Of a DNA stretch of 64,000 bases, positions 1 through 10,486 are shown piece after piece. A model generated the notes under the pieces. The model was not told where the DNA came from and did not search any database. It saw nothing but the letters and a program-made list of their open reading frames with translations. The first letter of the stretch is position 1. Each line of letters opens with the position of its first letter. The position numbers and the translations under genes were made by a program. Origin of the DNA: Thalassia testudinum (lineage: Eukaryota > Streptophyta > Magnoliopsida > Alismatales > Hydrocharitaceae); contig JAZHRO010000063.1 of assembly GCA_037157565.1 (NCBI GenBank), forward strand, positions 157,778,501 to 157,842,500. Reading direction: 5' to 3'.

Positions 1-1372
1 TGATGCTAATTTCAGATCTGATGGTGTACACCCTCAAATCTGAAATTGGATCGGGGTGTGTGGGTAAATGATGAGAAAAATCATCGTTAGAAAAGATAAA
101 TCAGAATTGGATTGTGGAAAACAAAACAAGAAGAGGGAGATAATTTGAACAATGAGTAGATGGATTCTTCCCCTCTGATCTGGACTGATCAGAGGAGGTG
201 AGGGGAGGGAATTAATGCTAATTCTACTCCTAAGACTACTCTAAACTACGACGAAAATTAAACACTGACAATTAAAGTTAAATCTACTCTAAACTACTGT
301 AAACTGCAGCTAACACTAATTGTGCAGAATTAAAAACCTAAACTAAATGGAAGAATGGGACCTATGGGTCCTTAGTCGGCGGCTAAGGAGGAAGAAAGGA
401 GGAGGGTGACTCCAGCGGAGGGAAGAGTCAGCTAGTGAGACTCCAGGGTCGTCCTCAGGTGCTACGAAGTCCTTAGCGACGAGGAGGGTCAAGAGTAGGC
501 GATGATTCCATAGCCAAGGACTGTGAAATCAGGGGCTAGATGAGGAGGAGAGACTGGAGTGGACGAACTAATCGCTAAGCGGTGTAGGAGGGAGCGATCG
601 CTTACGCGCGACACCACTGAGGTGTTTAAGTAGCAGCTGAGTGGCTGGAATCACCGCAAGGGTGAGGATAATCAAATTCAAGCCGGCGGTGACGATGAGA
701 TGGGCAGAGCGCGCATCGAGCTAAGAGAGAGATATGATCGTCAGATGAGATCTGGGGAGAGAGGTGAACACACACACCGAAATGCGTGAAGGTTCCATTT
801 GAATCCAACCGTAGATCGGGATCAAAAGTGTGATGGATGGTCAAGAATGGCTATGTTCTTCGCACGCTACAGTGCGCGTGAAGAACACAGGCTTCTCGTT
901 GAAATAAAGGAATTTTGCAGGAAGACCCTTGAATGAAGGGGTAGAAATTTTATATGCAGGCCCTTAAGTGAGAAGAATAGCAGATGGAAGGGCCCCGCAG
1001 TCTTACAAAAGGGTCCCTGCGGCTTGCAAGTTGGTCCAAAAAGGAGTTTTGAAGGGTAGGAATGTAATGCATGAAGGACCTAATTGTAATCTATTTATTT
1101 CTAAGCCTAAATGATGTCCAATTGCTTTCAAAATTTTTACATGTGCTTAATTGAACATTTAAGACATTGATTTTACTTCTGATTTGGCTTTTCAAACTTG
1201 TTTATGTGTTCAATTGATGCATGGATCATCATTTGTTCTTTTGCTTTTAGCATATCTCATTTTGTGACCTAATTATGACATTTTAACACACATTAAAAGT
1301 TTTAGGTCTTTTTCTTTAATTCCCACACTTAACCCCTTTTATATGTTAATTTGATATTGTTTTGCTTATTGT
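1..1372 (-). repeat. LTR-like non-coding tract, uncharacterised
   Basis: No supportable coding region. The organisation resembles a reverse-oriented plant LTR: a CT/ACT-rich stretch near 220-340, a GA-rich stretch near 370-560, and a possible minus-strand TATA (TATAAAATT) near 943-951. A purine-rich stretch on the minus strand (AAAAGGGGTTAAG, near 1332-1344) next to TGTGGG could be a polypurine tract and LTR start. It does not match the LTR at 2811-4241, so it is not clearly that element's partner LTR. The left end lies outside the window. Confidence 0.35.
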
Positions 1373-1609
1373 CTAGCGTAATTTCAGCCTTTTAGCCGTG
1401 ATGAGTGGCCACTCATCATGGTAGTAATCATAGTCTTGTTGTCCAGGGTTAGGCCCTAGACACTGAGGTCCGGATTCATATCCCCAATCAAAGTTGTCCC
1501 GGCTAGGAGATGGGTACTCATAACTCAAGTCAGGATAGTAACCATCTTGGGGATAAGTGTTGGTAGGACGGTAGGATGGGAAATGCATGTAAGATGTGTA
1601 AGGATACAT
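1373..1609 (-). CDS. Small Tyr/Pro-rich ORF at the gag position of element E
   Basis: An intact 78-codon minus-strand ORF starts where gag starts in the related elements: it follows a leader that aligns with the gag leaders of T1, T2 and H. The protein does not begin with the MLGRRS/MFGRRS-type start seen in the other gags. It has 13 Tyr and 11 Pro, acidic stretches (QQDYDYYHDEW) and a basic end (KRLKLR). No gag core, CCHC knuckle or protease motif is visible, and no pol follows to the left. It may be a rearranged gag remnant or a novel short ORF of a non-autonomous element. I do not recognise the family and assign no function. Confidence 0.4.
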   Translation of the reverse strand: MYPYTSYMHFPSYRPTNTYPQDGYYPDLSYEYPSPSRDNFDWGYESGPQCLGPNPGQQDYDYYHDEWPLITAKRLKLR

Positions 1610-2789
1610 GGTAGAATAAGAGGGAAATCAGAAGAGAGAAAGGAGCCCTGCAGTACAAGCAATCAACCCTATCCTTAGGTGGGTTAGCCTAAAGCCCTAC
1701 AGACTCCCAAGACCTGTCTTGAGATTATAAACAATTTTGTCTACTTTTATCTGGTTAATCCAACCAGTTAGAAGGAGCGGCTGGGGAGAAGGTTCTTCCT
1801 TTGGCTTGCACCTCCGGTTCCTAGTGTACCACCCCAGCCACGGTCGTTTGATGCTACTCCCTTAGCTAGACATTAGATGGACAAGTAAAAGCAGATTAAT
1901 CAAAAAAAGTCTTAGTCTGAGCATCGAAGAGTGAATCAATCCTTAAGGCCAACATCTACTAAGTTTTATTTAGGCTTGGGATGATTGTGCTCTTGGAATG
2001 CGATGGGCCCTTTACATGGGTTGTACCCTTAATGATCAATTAGAGTGTGTATGCGTACACAACAAGGGTTTGCAAATAAGGTTATTTGATGATGTATCTT
2101 TTAGGGTTTAACCTTGTTTAGTAGCTTTTAGGGTTTAATCCTTAGGTTGGTTCAATCAGGGTTTAGTAGAACACTCCAGGTTTTACAAGAACTAGTGATG
2201 ATGTATTCCTTTAGAAATTAGAAAAAATGTGGAGTGCCTGGTTTAGCCCTAAAAATCAACCCTAAGAGCCAAGCTACTTGATGGATCAGTTTTAAATTGA
2301 GTGGTGCAGCCTAAATATCTCAATCAATTGTCCTGTTGCACCACCTAGTTAAGGCACACAAGAATGTTTAACCTAGTGTACCAAGTTAAGTGGTAGAATC
2401 AAAGTGATTGTGCTCCTTTGGATAAGAAGTTGTGGGTGTTAAGTATGTAGCTTTCAGTTAAATCTCACAAGAGAAGAATATTTTTTTTTATTTTTTTATA
2501 TATGCAGGTAGGTGAGGTGAGTGGAGTGACAATCAAACAACCAAAATCTACCTAAGGGTTTATGCAAGCACCTAAGTTGATTTGGGTTGGAGTTATTAGG
2601 TTATGGAATAAAAACTACGGTGGGGGTGGTGGGGATAAACTTACAAAACCTTCATCCGCACTTTTCTATGATCTAACCGCTATAGCCCGCCTAGGATGAG
2701 TGCCTACAATCACAATAAGATAAGAGAAAAAGTGAGATAAAAGTTAGGTAAGTTGGAAAAATACGGGGAAAAAACCAAAGAGCATTGCC
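1610..2789 (-). other. 5' leader of element E
   Basis: Untranslated leader between PBS and ORF. It aligns by eye with the leaders at 17988-19226, 40301-40928 and 47105-48254, sharing blocks such as GAGAAGGTTCTTCCTTTGGC, CGGTTCCTAGTGTACC and GGAGTGCCTGG. No ORF of note. A T-rich/TA-rich run lies near 2480-2505. Confidence 0.6.
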
Positions 2790-2807
2790 TCCCCTGCAAC
2801 GGCACCA
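2790..2807 (-). other. Primer-binding site (tRNA-Asp) of element E
   Basis: TCCCCTGCAACGGCACCA on the plus strand is the tRNA-Asp 3' end (TCCCCGGCAACGGCGCCA) with two mismatches. It sits 3 nt (AAA) from the TG of the adjacent LTR, the same spacing as in T1, T2 and H. It fixes the element as minus-strand. Confidence 0.8.
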
Positions 2808-2810
2808 AAA

Positions 2811-4241
2811 TGATCGAGGCATGCTTCACGAATTAAAATTAGGGTTTGGAGGACCTGTCATCATAGGTTGCAAAATGCATCTATCAGATAAAATTTATAA
2901 TCAAAACTCTGAGGGAGTCCCAGGTCGAACAGGGGGAGACAAACGCGTGGTTTTATTAAAATCCACACTTCGCTTTTATTTGTTTTGAGTCATTTTTATC
3001 TTTTCCAATTTTTTTGGTATTTTTAGCAAGTAAAAGATCAGGTCAATGAATTCTAGCTAATCTACTTGAAAAATTTAGGAGAGAGAGGGAGAAAGAGAGA
3101 GAGAGAAACAATCATCTATTCATAAAGAATTGTTTGCTACAACTATGAAAGCACAAAATCTACACTGCGAAAGCAAAATAAAGATAGAAAGAAGTGAGAG
3201 AATTCCCCCTCGACGGTCGCTCGGAGGACGACTCGCATTGACATCGCCTGGAGGAAGGTGGCGAGGAGCGGGATGAAGGGCGACGGAGCCGGAGGACGGA
3301 GGGCGGGGCAGGATGACGTCGCAGTGAGGATCTTCTTCCCTAAGCGAGGTGAGGAGATGGCCACAGGATGCTCCACAAAGGGGGGTGAGAGGTAGGGAAA
3401 AGTTTGGTTCTACTATAGAGGAGCATCCTGGGCTTGGGACAAGCTCTCTCTAGAGCCTTGGAGGTGGTGAGGTAAAGAAAGGAAGAAATGAAGAAAAATG
3501 GGAGGGGTAGGTGTCCTTTTATAGTGGAGGAAAGAATTAAATTTGTATACAAGACATTTAGTGACGGTCATAAACATCACTGAAGATCCACTACAAACGT
3601 TGTTGAAGATCCCTCTCATGTGCCCCTGCTGCCACACCGCTGGCACGTGCTACACGAACATGTGCCGTTGCTACCACTGCGTGTGTGCCCTTGCGCTTGC
3701 ACTGCTACTGTGCACGTGCGTGCATGCGCCCACGCTACCGGGCCCGTGCATGAGCATGGGTGGCCTGGGTTGCGCCACATGGTGCGACTTAGGCCGTCCA
3801 TCTTCATTCCTTTGTAAGGGATGACACAGAGGTCCGATTGAGTCAGTTTTTGCGTCGTTGGGCAGAGATCGTCGACCCGAATCCATCTACTCAGTTGGAT
3901 TTGTCATTTGATGCTCCAGATTGTGTCACATAGTCCCTCAGCCGTTGATCTTCCTTGGATTGCATATGGTGCTATGGGACTCCAATCGAGGCGATTTTGG
4001 AGGCATTGGACTTCGATTGTCATCTTGATCAGATTCGTATGGCCAGATAGTTAATCCGAGGCTTTGAAATAAATATCCTTCTCTCCTGACCACAAAAAGG
4101 ATGCAATTAACCTAAATTATCTACAACTACTCTAAATGCAGAGTGATGCATGTTATGTAATATTTATAATATAGAATGCAAATCTAAGCCTACGAACATG
4201 CATAAATAAGCATTTTAACCTAAATGTATGTGTCTTCATCA
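2811..4241 (-). repeat. 5' LTR of element E (1431 bp)
   Basis: Starts TGATCGAGGC beside the PBS and ends TTCATCA. The terminal 100 bp aligns with the ends of the H and T LTRs (GTTATGTAATATTTATAA and AATAAGCA blocks). It contains the shared U5 motif GGGAGTCCCAGGTCGAAC near 2911-2928 and a minus-strand TATA at 3515-3523. It has its own GC-rich U3 (3600-3760). No partner LTR is recognised in the window. Confidence 0.7.
3515..3523 (-). promoter_or_regulatory. TATA box of E LTR
   Basis: TATAAAAGG on the minus strand, in the same context (CCACTATAAAAGG) as the T LTRs. Leaves about 700 nt of R-U5 to the PBS side. Confidence 0.65.
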
Positions 4242-5070
4242 ATTTCATCTTCCTGAACTGTTTGAACTCTACATTAACCTTGAGGGCTGCTAATGGTGGC
4301 TGGTTTGTTGTCACGTTGCATGGAGACTCATTTGGGTTATTGATGGAGTGAATTTTGCTTATTTATGGAGATGATAGCAATAAAATTATTCGTCATTGTA
4401 GTTTATGTGGTGGAAAATCTCTCAACTAAAAATTAAAACAGATATCAAATTAAACCACAATAAAGATGCCGCATCTACGAGGAGGTATGAACCAAATAAA
4501 CTCACAAATGTTTCCACATTAGTCTTGATTTCGTAGAAAAATGCTTAGCAAGATTATTCTTTAATGTCTCTTGTTCCCATCAATACTTTTCGTTAGATAA
4601 AATAATAGAGGATGAGAGAGTTAAAGGATTTTGCATGCAATTGCCACTTCAAAAATTAAGGTAAACACCTTGTGCCTTTCACTTAATAAATATTCCCTTG
4701 CTTCATAAGCATCTTAGTCATGAGAGGTAGAGAGAGCTTGCTATAGCATAGAGGGAACGAGATGGGCTAGAGAGCAAATTCAGCAACATAAATATATATA
4801 AATAAAAATCCACAACCTCAATCACCTCCTCAACATTTCATTGCATCTAATACCACATCCACTGTTGAAAAGCAGGGGAGGGCTGTTGGCGTGGCTGGCT
4901 ACGTCATGGAGGTAATGGCTGGGGGTGTGGCTGCCGGCAGTGGTGGATCGAAGGTGGAGCTTCGCTATGGTGCTGGTGACACTGGCTGAGATGGTCTGCG
5001 GTGGCCAGGTGGCATGGCCTTGAGTCCACCGGTGTGTGGGTGGCATGTGGCGATAAAGTCTCTGCTACTG
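4242..5070 (-). repeat. Left part of interrupted element F
   Basis: Sequence between the E LTR end and the H insertion; it continues at 50043 after H. No supportable gene. Because the continuation ends in an LTR-type terminus with a polypurine tract, this is most likely LTR sequence of a minus-strand element. That is inference; its left end is not identified. Confidence 0.4.
5066..5070. repeat. Target-site duplication of H, left (TACTG)
   Basis: Five bases before the H LTR. The matching TGCTG follows the other LTR at 50038-50042; 4 of 5 bases agree and the difference is a transition. Confidence 0.65.
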
Positions 5071-6830
5071 TGATTGAACGTGTTTCAAGAGTTTGAAATT
5101 GGGGATACGAGTAACCCGTCATCATAGTTGCAAAATGCATCATCAAAGAAAATTTATACCGAAACTCCAAGGGAGTCCCGGGTCAAACACAGGAAGGCAA
5201 CATTTACTTTAACTGAAAACTACGCTTTGTTTTGTTTGTTTTTGGTATTTTAGGGTTTTATTTTTTTTTTTGTTTTTGAAATAAAAGACAAGCAATCACA
5301 AGATAGAGATGGAATCAAATGTGATGTATTGCATTAATGTCTATTACAATAATCTACGAAAGCATAAAAAGAGAGGGAAGTGAGAGGAAATCTCCCAAAT
5401 CGGCTGTTCGGTGAGATGATGGTGCCTGGCAGAAGCTCAGACGAAGGAGGTGAGGAACGAGTCGACGGAGGTGAGATGCAGGAGGATTTTGGGTAGAGGA
5501 AAGCTTCGGCGTGGCTCCGGAATGGAGGTGAGAAGACGGAGATGATTTGCTACCGGAATGGAGGTAGGAGGATGGCTCCAAGGTGACCTATGAATTGGGA
5601 TGGGAAGATGGATGAATATTTTGGTGAGGTAGAGGTTTGCCACACTAATAGGAGCCTTGGGAGCTTGAGAACAAGCTCTAATGGAGCTTTGGTAGGATTG
5701 CTAGAGCTTGGGAGTAGGTGGGAGTAGAGTAAGAAGAGATAAAGAGGAATGGGGGGTGTAGGGGTGTTTATATAGTGGAGGGAAGGAGTCTCGCGCACAG
5801 GCATTTAGTGATAGCTATAAGCATCAGTAAAGGTCTCTCAAGCTATCGCTGAAGATCCATGCCTCTTCATTGCTTGGGCTGGCGCAGGCAATGCGTAAGC
5901 CATTTAGTGACAGCTATAAGCATCACTAAAGGCCCACCCTTTGTCATTGTAAATCCTGCACCCACTGCCCATGCCCGCAGTTGTCAACGCACACGCAGGC
6001 ACAGATGCATCCTAACCGTCGGATGAAGGATTGCACGGTCGAAAGAAGATCGTGCCCTCTGCCAAATTTGAATCGCGTACCTCGCCATCAGCCGTCGGAT
6101 GCCGTGCGTGTCAGATGGTGCATTCTCGATGTGCATCGATGCCCACGTGCTGCATCCGCACTCAACTGTGCATCCACGTAGCCGCTTCCTTTACCATCCG
6201 ATCTTCCATCAACGACTTCATTTCCTCCCGCATGCGCTTCAGCGGATAAAATCAATGCCCGGGGCTTCAAATGCATGGCCGTGCGTTGAGAGTGGAGGTG
6301 CAGACAACTGTGCTAAGGGTCGTCATGTGTCCTATTTTTGAATTGAGCTTCCGCACCCAATACCATTGGATGGAGATCCAATGGTCGAGATGACTTCTTG
6401 CTTGATGAGGTGCTTCTTCAGTCGTGGAGCACACATCTCAGCCATTGGATTGAGATCCAATGGCCGGGATTTGATCTTGCAACGGGCTTGGAGGCACCTT
6501 GGCTAAGGTGGGGTGGCCTGGATGGCACCACGTGGCACCATCTGGGCCATCCATCTTCTTATCGAGGGTGCTACAGAGCTCAGATCTGGGCAATTCCCAC
6601 GTTGACAAACTACGATCGATGCTCTGAATCCATCCGTACAGTCGGATTCTTCATCCGAAGTTCATAAGGATGTCACATTGCCTTCTGGCCATATAAAATG
6701 AAGGAATTAATGTACAAAACACACATCTATCCTAAATGCCATGCAATGGTATTTATAATATGATATGTAATGCTAAGCCTAGGAACTATCGCAAATAAGC
6801 AATTTATCATGAATCCATGTGTGTTTATGA
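5071..6830 (-). repeat. 3' LTR of H (1760 bp)
   Basis: Starts TGATTGAACGTG and aligns with TGATCGCATG of the other H LTR. Ends TTTATGA where the partner has TTTATCA. Contains the U5 motif GGGAGTCCCGGGTCAAAC near 5171-5188, a leader hairpin 5661-5678, TATA 5767-5774, and in U3 two GGAT/ATCC palindromes and a G-box site (6521-6542). Confidence 0.85.
5767..5774 (-). promoter_or_regulatory. TATA box of H 3' LTR
   Basis: TATATAAA on the minus strand within CCACTATATAAAC, at the position equivalent to the TATA of the other H LTR (48951-48957). Confidence 0.6.
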
Positions 6831-6867
6831 TACCCCCATGCTTACTTTTTGCTAGTCCCTAGCAAAA
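6831..6867 (-). promoter_or_regulatory. Polypurine tract and adjoining stem-loop of H
   Basis: On the minus strand GCATGGGGGTA abuts the 3' LTR and would prime plus-strand DNA synthesis. Just upstream in element sense is a stem-loop, TTTTGCTAG/CTAGCAAAA (6847-6867), also found beside the polypurine tracts of T1, T2, P1 and F. Confidence 0.65.
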
Positions 6868-8250
6868 TTAACCTAGATGCTATGTATAAAGGTAGAATCA
6901 GGGTTCAAGTATTTAGGCAAACTTCGTTGATTGCTTTAGAAAATCTCAACCTCAAGACCTACTTGCAAAAGCTCAATAGTGCCCGGGTGCCTGCCAGAAT
7001 GCAGACTGTCCAAGCCCTCGCCTTATTTGAGAAGAGAAGATACAAAAGAAATTTTTTCTTGTTTTTCTTCTTTTCTAATGTTTTGGTACTTTTGGAGTTT
7101 GAGAGTTCTGAGATAACTTTTTACGACTACCTGACACGCCTAAGACTCGAAAAGGACTCTAAGTGCTAAGTATCTTGTGAAAATAGTGAAAGACTCACTA
7201 GACGAATGTTAAAATGGACTTCAGGTTTCTACGAACCTAGGTGACCTTGCCTAGAGGTTTATCTTTTCGAACGGTAGCTTTCTCCCTACTTTTATTTATG
7301 GGGTCAACAAAAGGGCGAACCCTGTGTATATCTCCCCGATTTATTCTACTTCCCTGTTTCTTCGCTAAGTGTTTTGGGAATTATTGTGCACTTTTTGTGA
7401 GCTGGGTTCTGGACAACCGGCTAATAGGCTGTTACCCACGGCAACTTGCCAGTGATACTAGTGCGGTGAAGTGTGGTTTTGTTTATTTTTTTATTTTTTT
7501 CTCCTTTTTATTTTTTTTTTCTTTTTTTTTCTTTTTTTTTTGCATTAAGTAGGTGGCTTTCCTAATCTAAGATTTACCTATGGGTAGTACAATGAAAATG
7601 GTCTTGTGACTGGGCTCTGGACAACCGGCCGATGAGCTGTTACCACCGATAACTTGACAGCCATACCACCCTAGATAGTTCATTAGCTACCCAATTTCCG
7701 AAGAAATCGTTGAAAAGTGAGTCAGTGCAAAAAAATGTGTGTAAATACTTAGGCTTAATGTCCCCCCAAATCAGAGGGTGGGTTGATAAGTTGCATACTT
7801 ATCATCCCAAATTTTTAGCTAAATTAAAAATGAATCTTAATTGGTGAGGACTCGAGATTAAGTCCACATTCGAGTGGACACCTGTGCTAATTAAGCCTGA
7901 AGACCTGAAGAGTCTAAGTGTTTAGGTCTCAAAGTATCAATTCCTAAAGTTTGCAAATCCTAATGCCTAAGTTCTCGTCTCCTAATTCTTTTTCTTTCCT
8001 TTTCCCCTTATTTATTATTATTATTTTTAAAAATAGAATAAAAGAAAGCAGGAAATTACTGTTACAGCTGACAAAATGATTATAAGATATTTCCACCCCC
8101 CAATGTCCTCATTTATCAAAATGAAAGCATACAGGAGAGTAGAAGTGGAAGAATAGCACTTGGTTTCCATGAGACTTTGGTCAGCATGGAATAGTATTTA
8201 CATGTGCCGAGTTTAATGCCTTCAACTGGGCAAAGATCAACCTGCAGTGG
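6868..8250 (-). other. 3' untranslated region of H between integrase and PPT
   Basis: About 1.4 kb with no credible env-like ORF. Holds two copies of a roughly 60-bp motif (7399-7455 and 7608-7667; core GGACAACCGG...GAGCTGTTACC) and a T-rich run near 7480-7540. The same layout occurs in T1 and T2. Confidence 0.6.
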
Positions 8251-9328
8251 CTAAGGCAAGGTAAGAGCAACCCTATCCGAGATGGGTTCTGGGAGCACAT
8301 GGTCAACAAAGGGTTTGAGACGCTGTTTGTTGACCTTGAAAATATTACCCGTCTTTGGGTCAAAGATTTCAACGACCTTGTTAGGGAAAATCCGCTCAAT
8401 AACAAACATGCCATCCCACTTAGACCTGAGTTTTCCGGGGAAAAGCTTCAATCGGGAATCGAAAAGCCAGACCTTCTAGTTCAGCTCAAAGCTCTTACGT
8501 TAAATCATCTGGTCATGAAGAGCTTTGGTCCTTGCCTTATAGATTCTAACATTTTCATAAGCATCATTTTGAAGCTCCTCCAACTTAGATAGTTGGAGTT
8601 TCCTGGTTTTCCTAGCCAACTCAAGGTCCACATTACATTTCTTGATGGCCCAAAATACCCTGTGTTCAAGTTCTACGGGTAAGTGACATGCCTTACCAAA
8701 CACTAGATGGAACGGAGACATACCGATAGGCGTTTTGTACGCCGTACAGTAAGCCTAAAAAGCATCATCTAGCTTTTTGGTCCAATCTTTCCTATCAGGC
8801 CTAACGATTTTCTGCAAAATGTTCTTGATCTCCCGATTGGAGACCTCGGCCTGTTTATTCGTCTGAGGGTGGTAAGGTGTGGAAATTTGATGATTCACCC
8901 TGTATTTCCCCAGTAAATTTGAAAACTGGGCATGAGTGAAATGTGTGCCACCATCACTGATAATTGCCCTAGGAACCCTGAACCAACTGAAGATATTTTT
9001 CTTCACAAAATTGATGACCACCTTATGGTCATTGGTCTAGGTGGGAATTGCCTCAATCCACGTGGACACGTAATCAATAGTGACCAGAATATATTGGTGT
9101 CCAAATGAAAGAGGGAAGGCTCCCATAAAGTTGATGCCCCAAATGTCAAAAATTTCGACGGAAAGAATTGGGTGCAAGGGCATCATATCTCTCTTAGCCA
9201 TGTTCCCGAGTGCTTGGCATTGGGAGCATGACTTTGAGAATTCCTGGGCATCCTTAAATAATGATGGACAATAGAATCCGAATTGCAAGATTTTTGCGGT
9301 CGTCTTTTCCTAGAAAAGTGTCCACCAC
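8251..9328 (-). pseudogene. H pol fragment: integrase catalytic core and C-terminal part
   Basis: Read leftwards from 9328. The fragment begins in the zinc-binding region (FGFYCPSL...SCSQCQ), then the core with the first Asp (INFMGAFP), the second Asp (IISDGGTHF) and the Glu ([12 protein letters not shown]), and a C-terminal GPF-type module degraded to DGMFVIERIFPNK, ending VALTLP at 8251. Stops and small indels break it. It is the 3' half of the H polyprotein: the rest resumes at 42565, beyond the nested dimer. No longer functional. Confidence 0.85.
9324..9328. repeat. Target-site duplication of the T dimer, left (ACCAC)
   Basis: ACCAC precedes LTR1 and recurs exactly at 42560-42564 after LTR3. 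Integrase reading of H stops here and resumes after the right copy. Confidence 0.75.
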
Positions 9329-10032
9329 TGGTCGTGTCGTGTTTCGCATGTTTAGAAATCGAGGTTACAAGTAACCTGTTGTCGTAGTTGCAAAACACGT
9401 CGATCAAATAAAATTTATTCTGAAACTCCAAGGGAGTCCCGGGTCGAACACAGGGTGGCGACGTTTACTTTATTGAAAATCACGCTTCGTTTCATTTCTT
9501 TTGGTATTTTAGGATTTTGATATTTTTTTGTATTTTTGAAATAAAGGAAATCAAGCAAACATATCACAAGATAGAGATGAAACAAATATGATATATATGT
9601 CAATCCAATGTCGATTGCAATGAACTATAAAAGCATAAAAAGAGAGGGGGGTGAGAGGAAATCTCCCGAATCGACTGTTCAACGAGACGACGACGCCTGG
9701 CAGAAGCTTGGACGAAGGAGGTGTGGAGCGAGATGACGAAGGTGAGATGGTGGACATCGTGTTGAGGAAAGCATCGGCGTGGCTCTGGAATGGAGTTGAG
9801 AAGACGGAGGTGAACTGCTACTGGAATGGAGGTGGGAGGACAGCTCCAAGGTGACCTATGAAGGGAGATGGGAAGTTTGAGGAGTATTTGGTGGGGCTGA
9901 GGTTCACTACAGTAATAGGCACCTTGGGAGCTTGAGAACAAGCTCTAATGGAGCATTGGTAAGCTTGCTAGAGCTTAGGAGTAGGAGGGAGTAGAGTACG
10001 TAGAGATGGCTTGGAAGGGAGGGGGTGTAGGT

Positions 10033-10041
10033 CCTTTTATA
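10033..10041 (-). promoter_or_regulatory. TATA box of LTR1
   Basis: TATAAAAGG on the minus strand. U3 is then about 860 bp and R-U5 about 700 bp. Confidence 0.7.
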
Positions 10042-10371
10042 GTGGTGGAGAAGAGGCTAAAAATGGATAAAGGACCACTAGCGACCTCCAGATCATCGCT
10101 GGAAACGTTGCTGTAGACAGCTCACCTCCACCCACGCCCAAAGCTGGCTCTGCTGCCTTGCAATAAAATAGTGACGGCTGTAAGCGTCGCCGTAGGTCAG
10201 CCCAGCTATCGCTGAAAGCTGGTGCCAACCACTCTTGTGCCCGCGTCGCCTGCCCGGCTCATCACGTGCGCTGACCGCGCACGCCCAGCTGTGTACGTGT
10301 GTGTTGTGCACTGGCATGCGCGCGCACGCTGCCGCTGCCGCCACGCTCCAAGTGCCCGCCCAATTGCGAAT

Positions 10372-10445
10372 TGGAGGGACTATGGGGAATCGAACCCGTG
10401 CCCCTCCTTTGCAAACCCGCGCCTCCACCGTTGCGGCACTCCTCC
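10372..10445 (-). repeat. tRNA/SINE-head-like module in LTR1
   Basis: On the minus strand, 74 nt. GGAGGAG at the 5' end can pair with TCCCTCC before a terminal A; there is an A-box-like CGCAACGGTGG and a B-box-like GGGTTCGATTCC. Upstream of the B box, TTTGCAA sits where a tRNA-Ala(TGC) anticodon loop would be. The anticodon stem does not pair, so this is not a functional tRNA gene but looks like the pol III head of a plant SINE. The other T LTRs carry it; H LTRs do not. Confidence 0.5.
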
Positions 10446-10486
10446 ACTTGTGTCGCGTAAAGTGTTTTGGTGTAGGCGCTTACCAC

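Noticed and set aside
1..1372. Partner LTR of element E
   Set aside because: It lacks the TGATCGAGGC start and the GTAATATTTATAA...TTCATCA end of the 2811-4241 LTR.
10372..10445. Functional tRNA-Ala(TGC) gene
   Set aside because: Acceptor ends pair and A/B-box-like signals exist, but the anticodon stem does not pair and the T stem is short.
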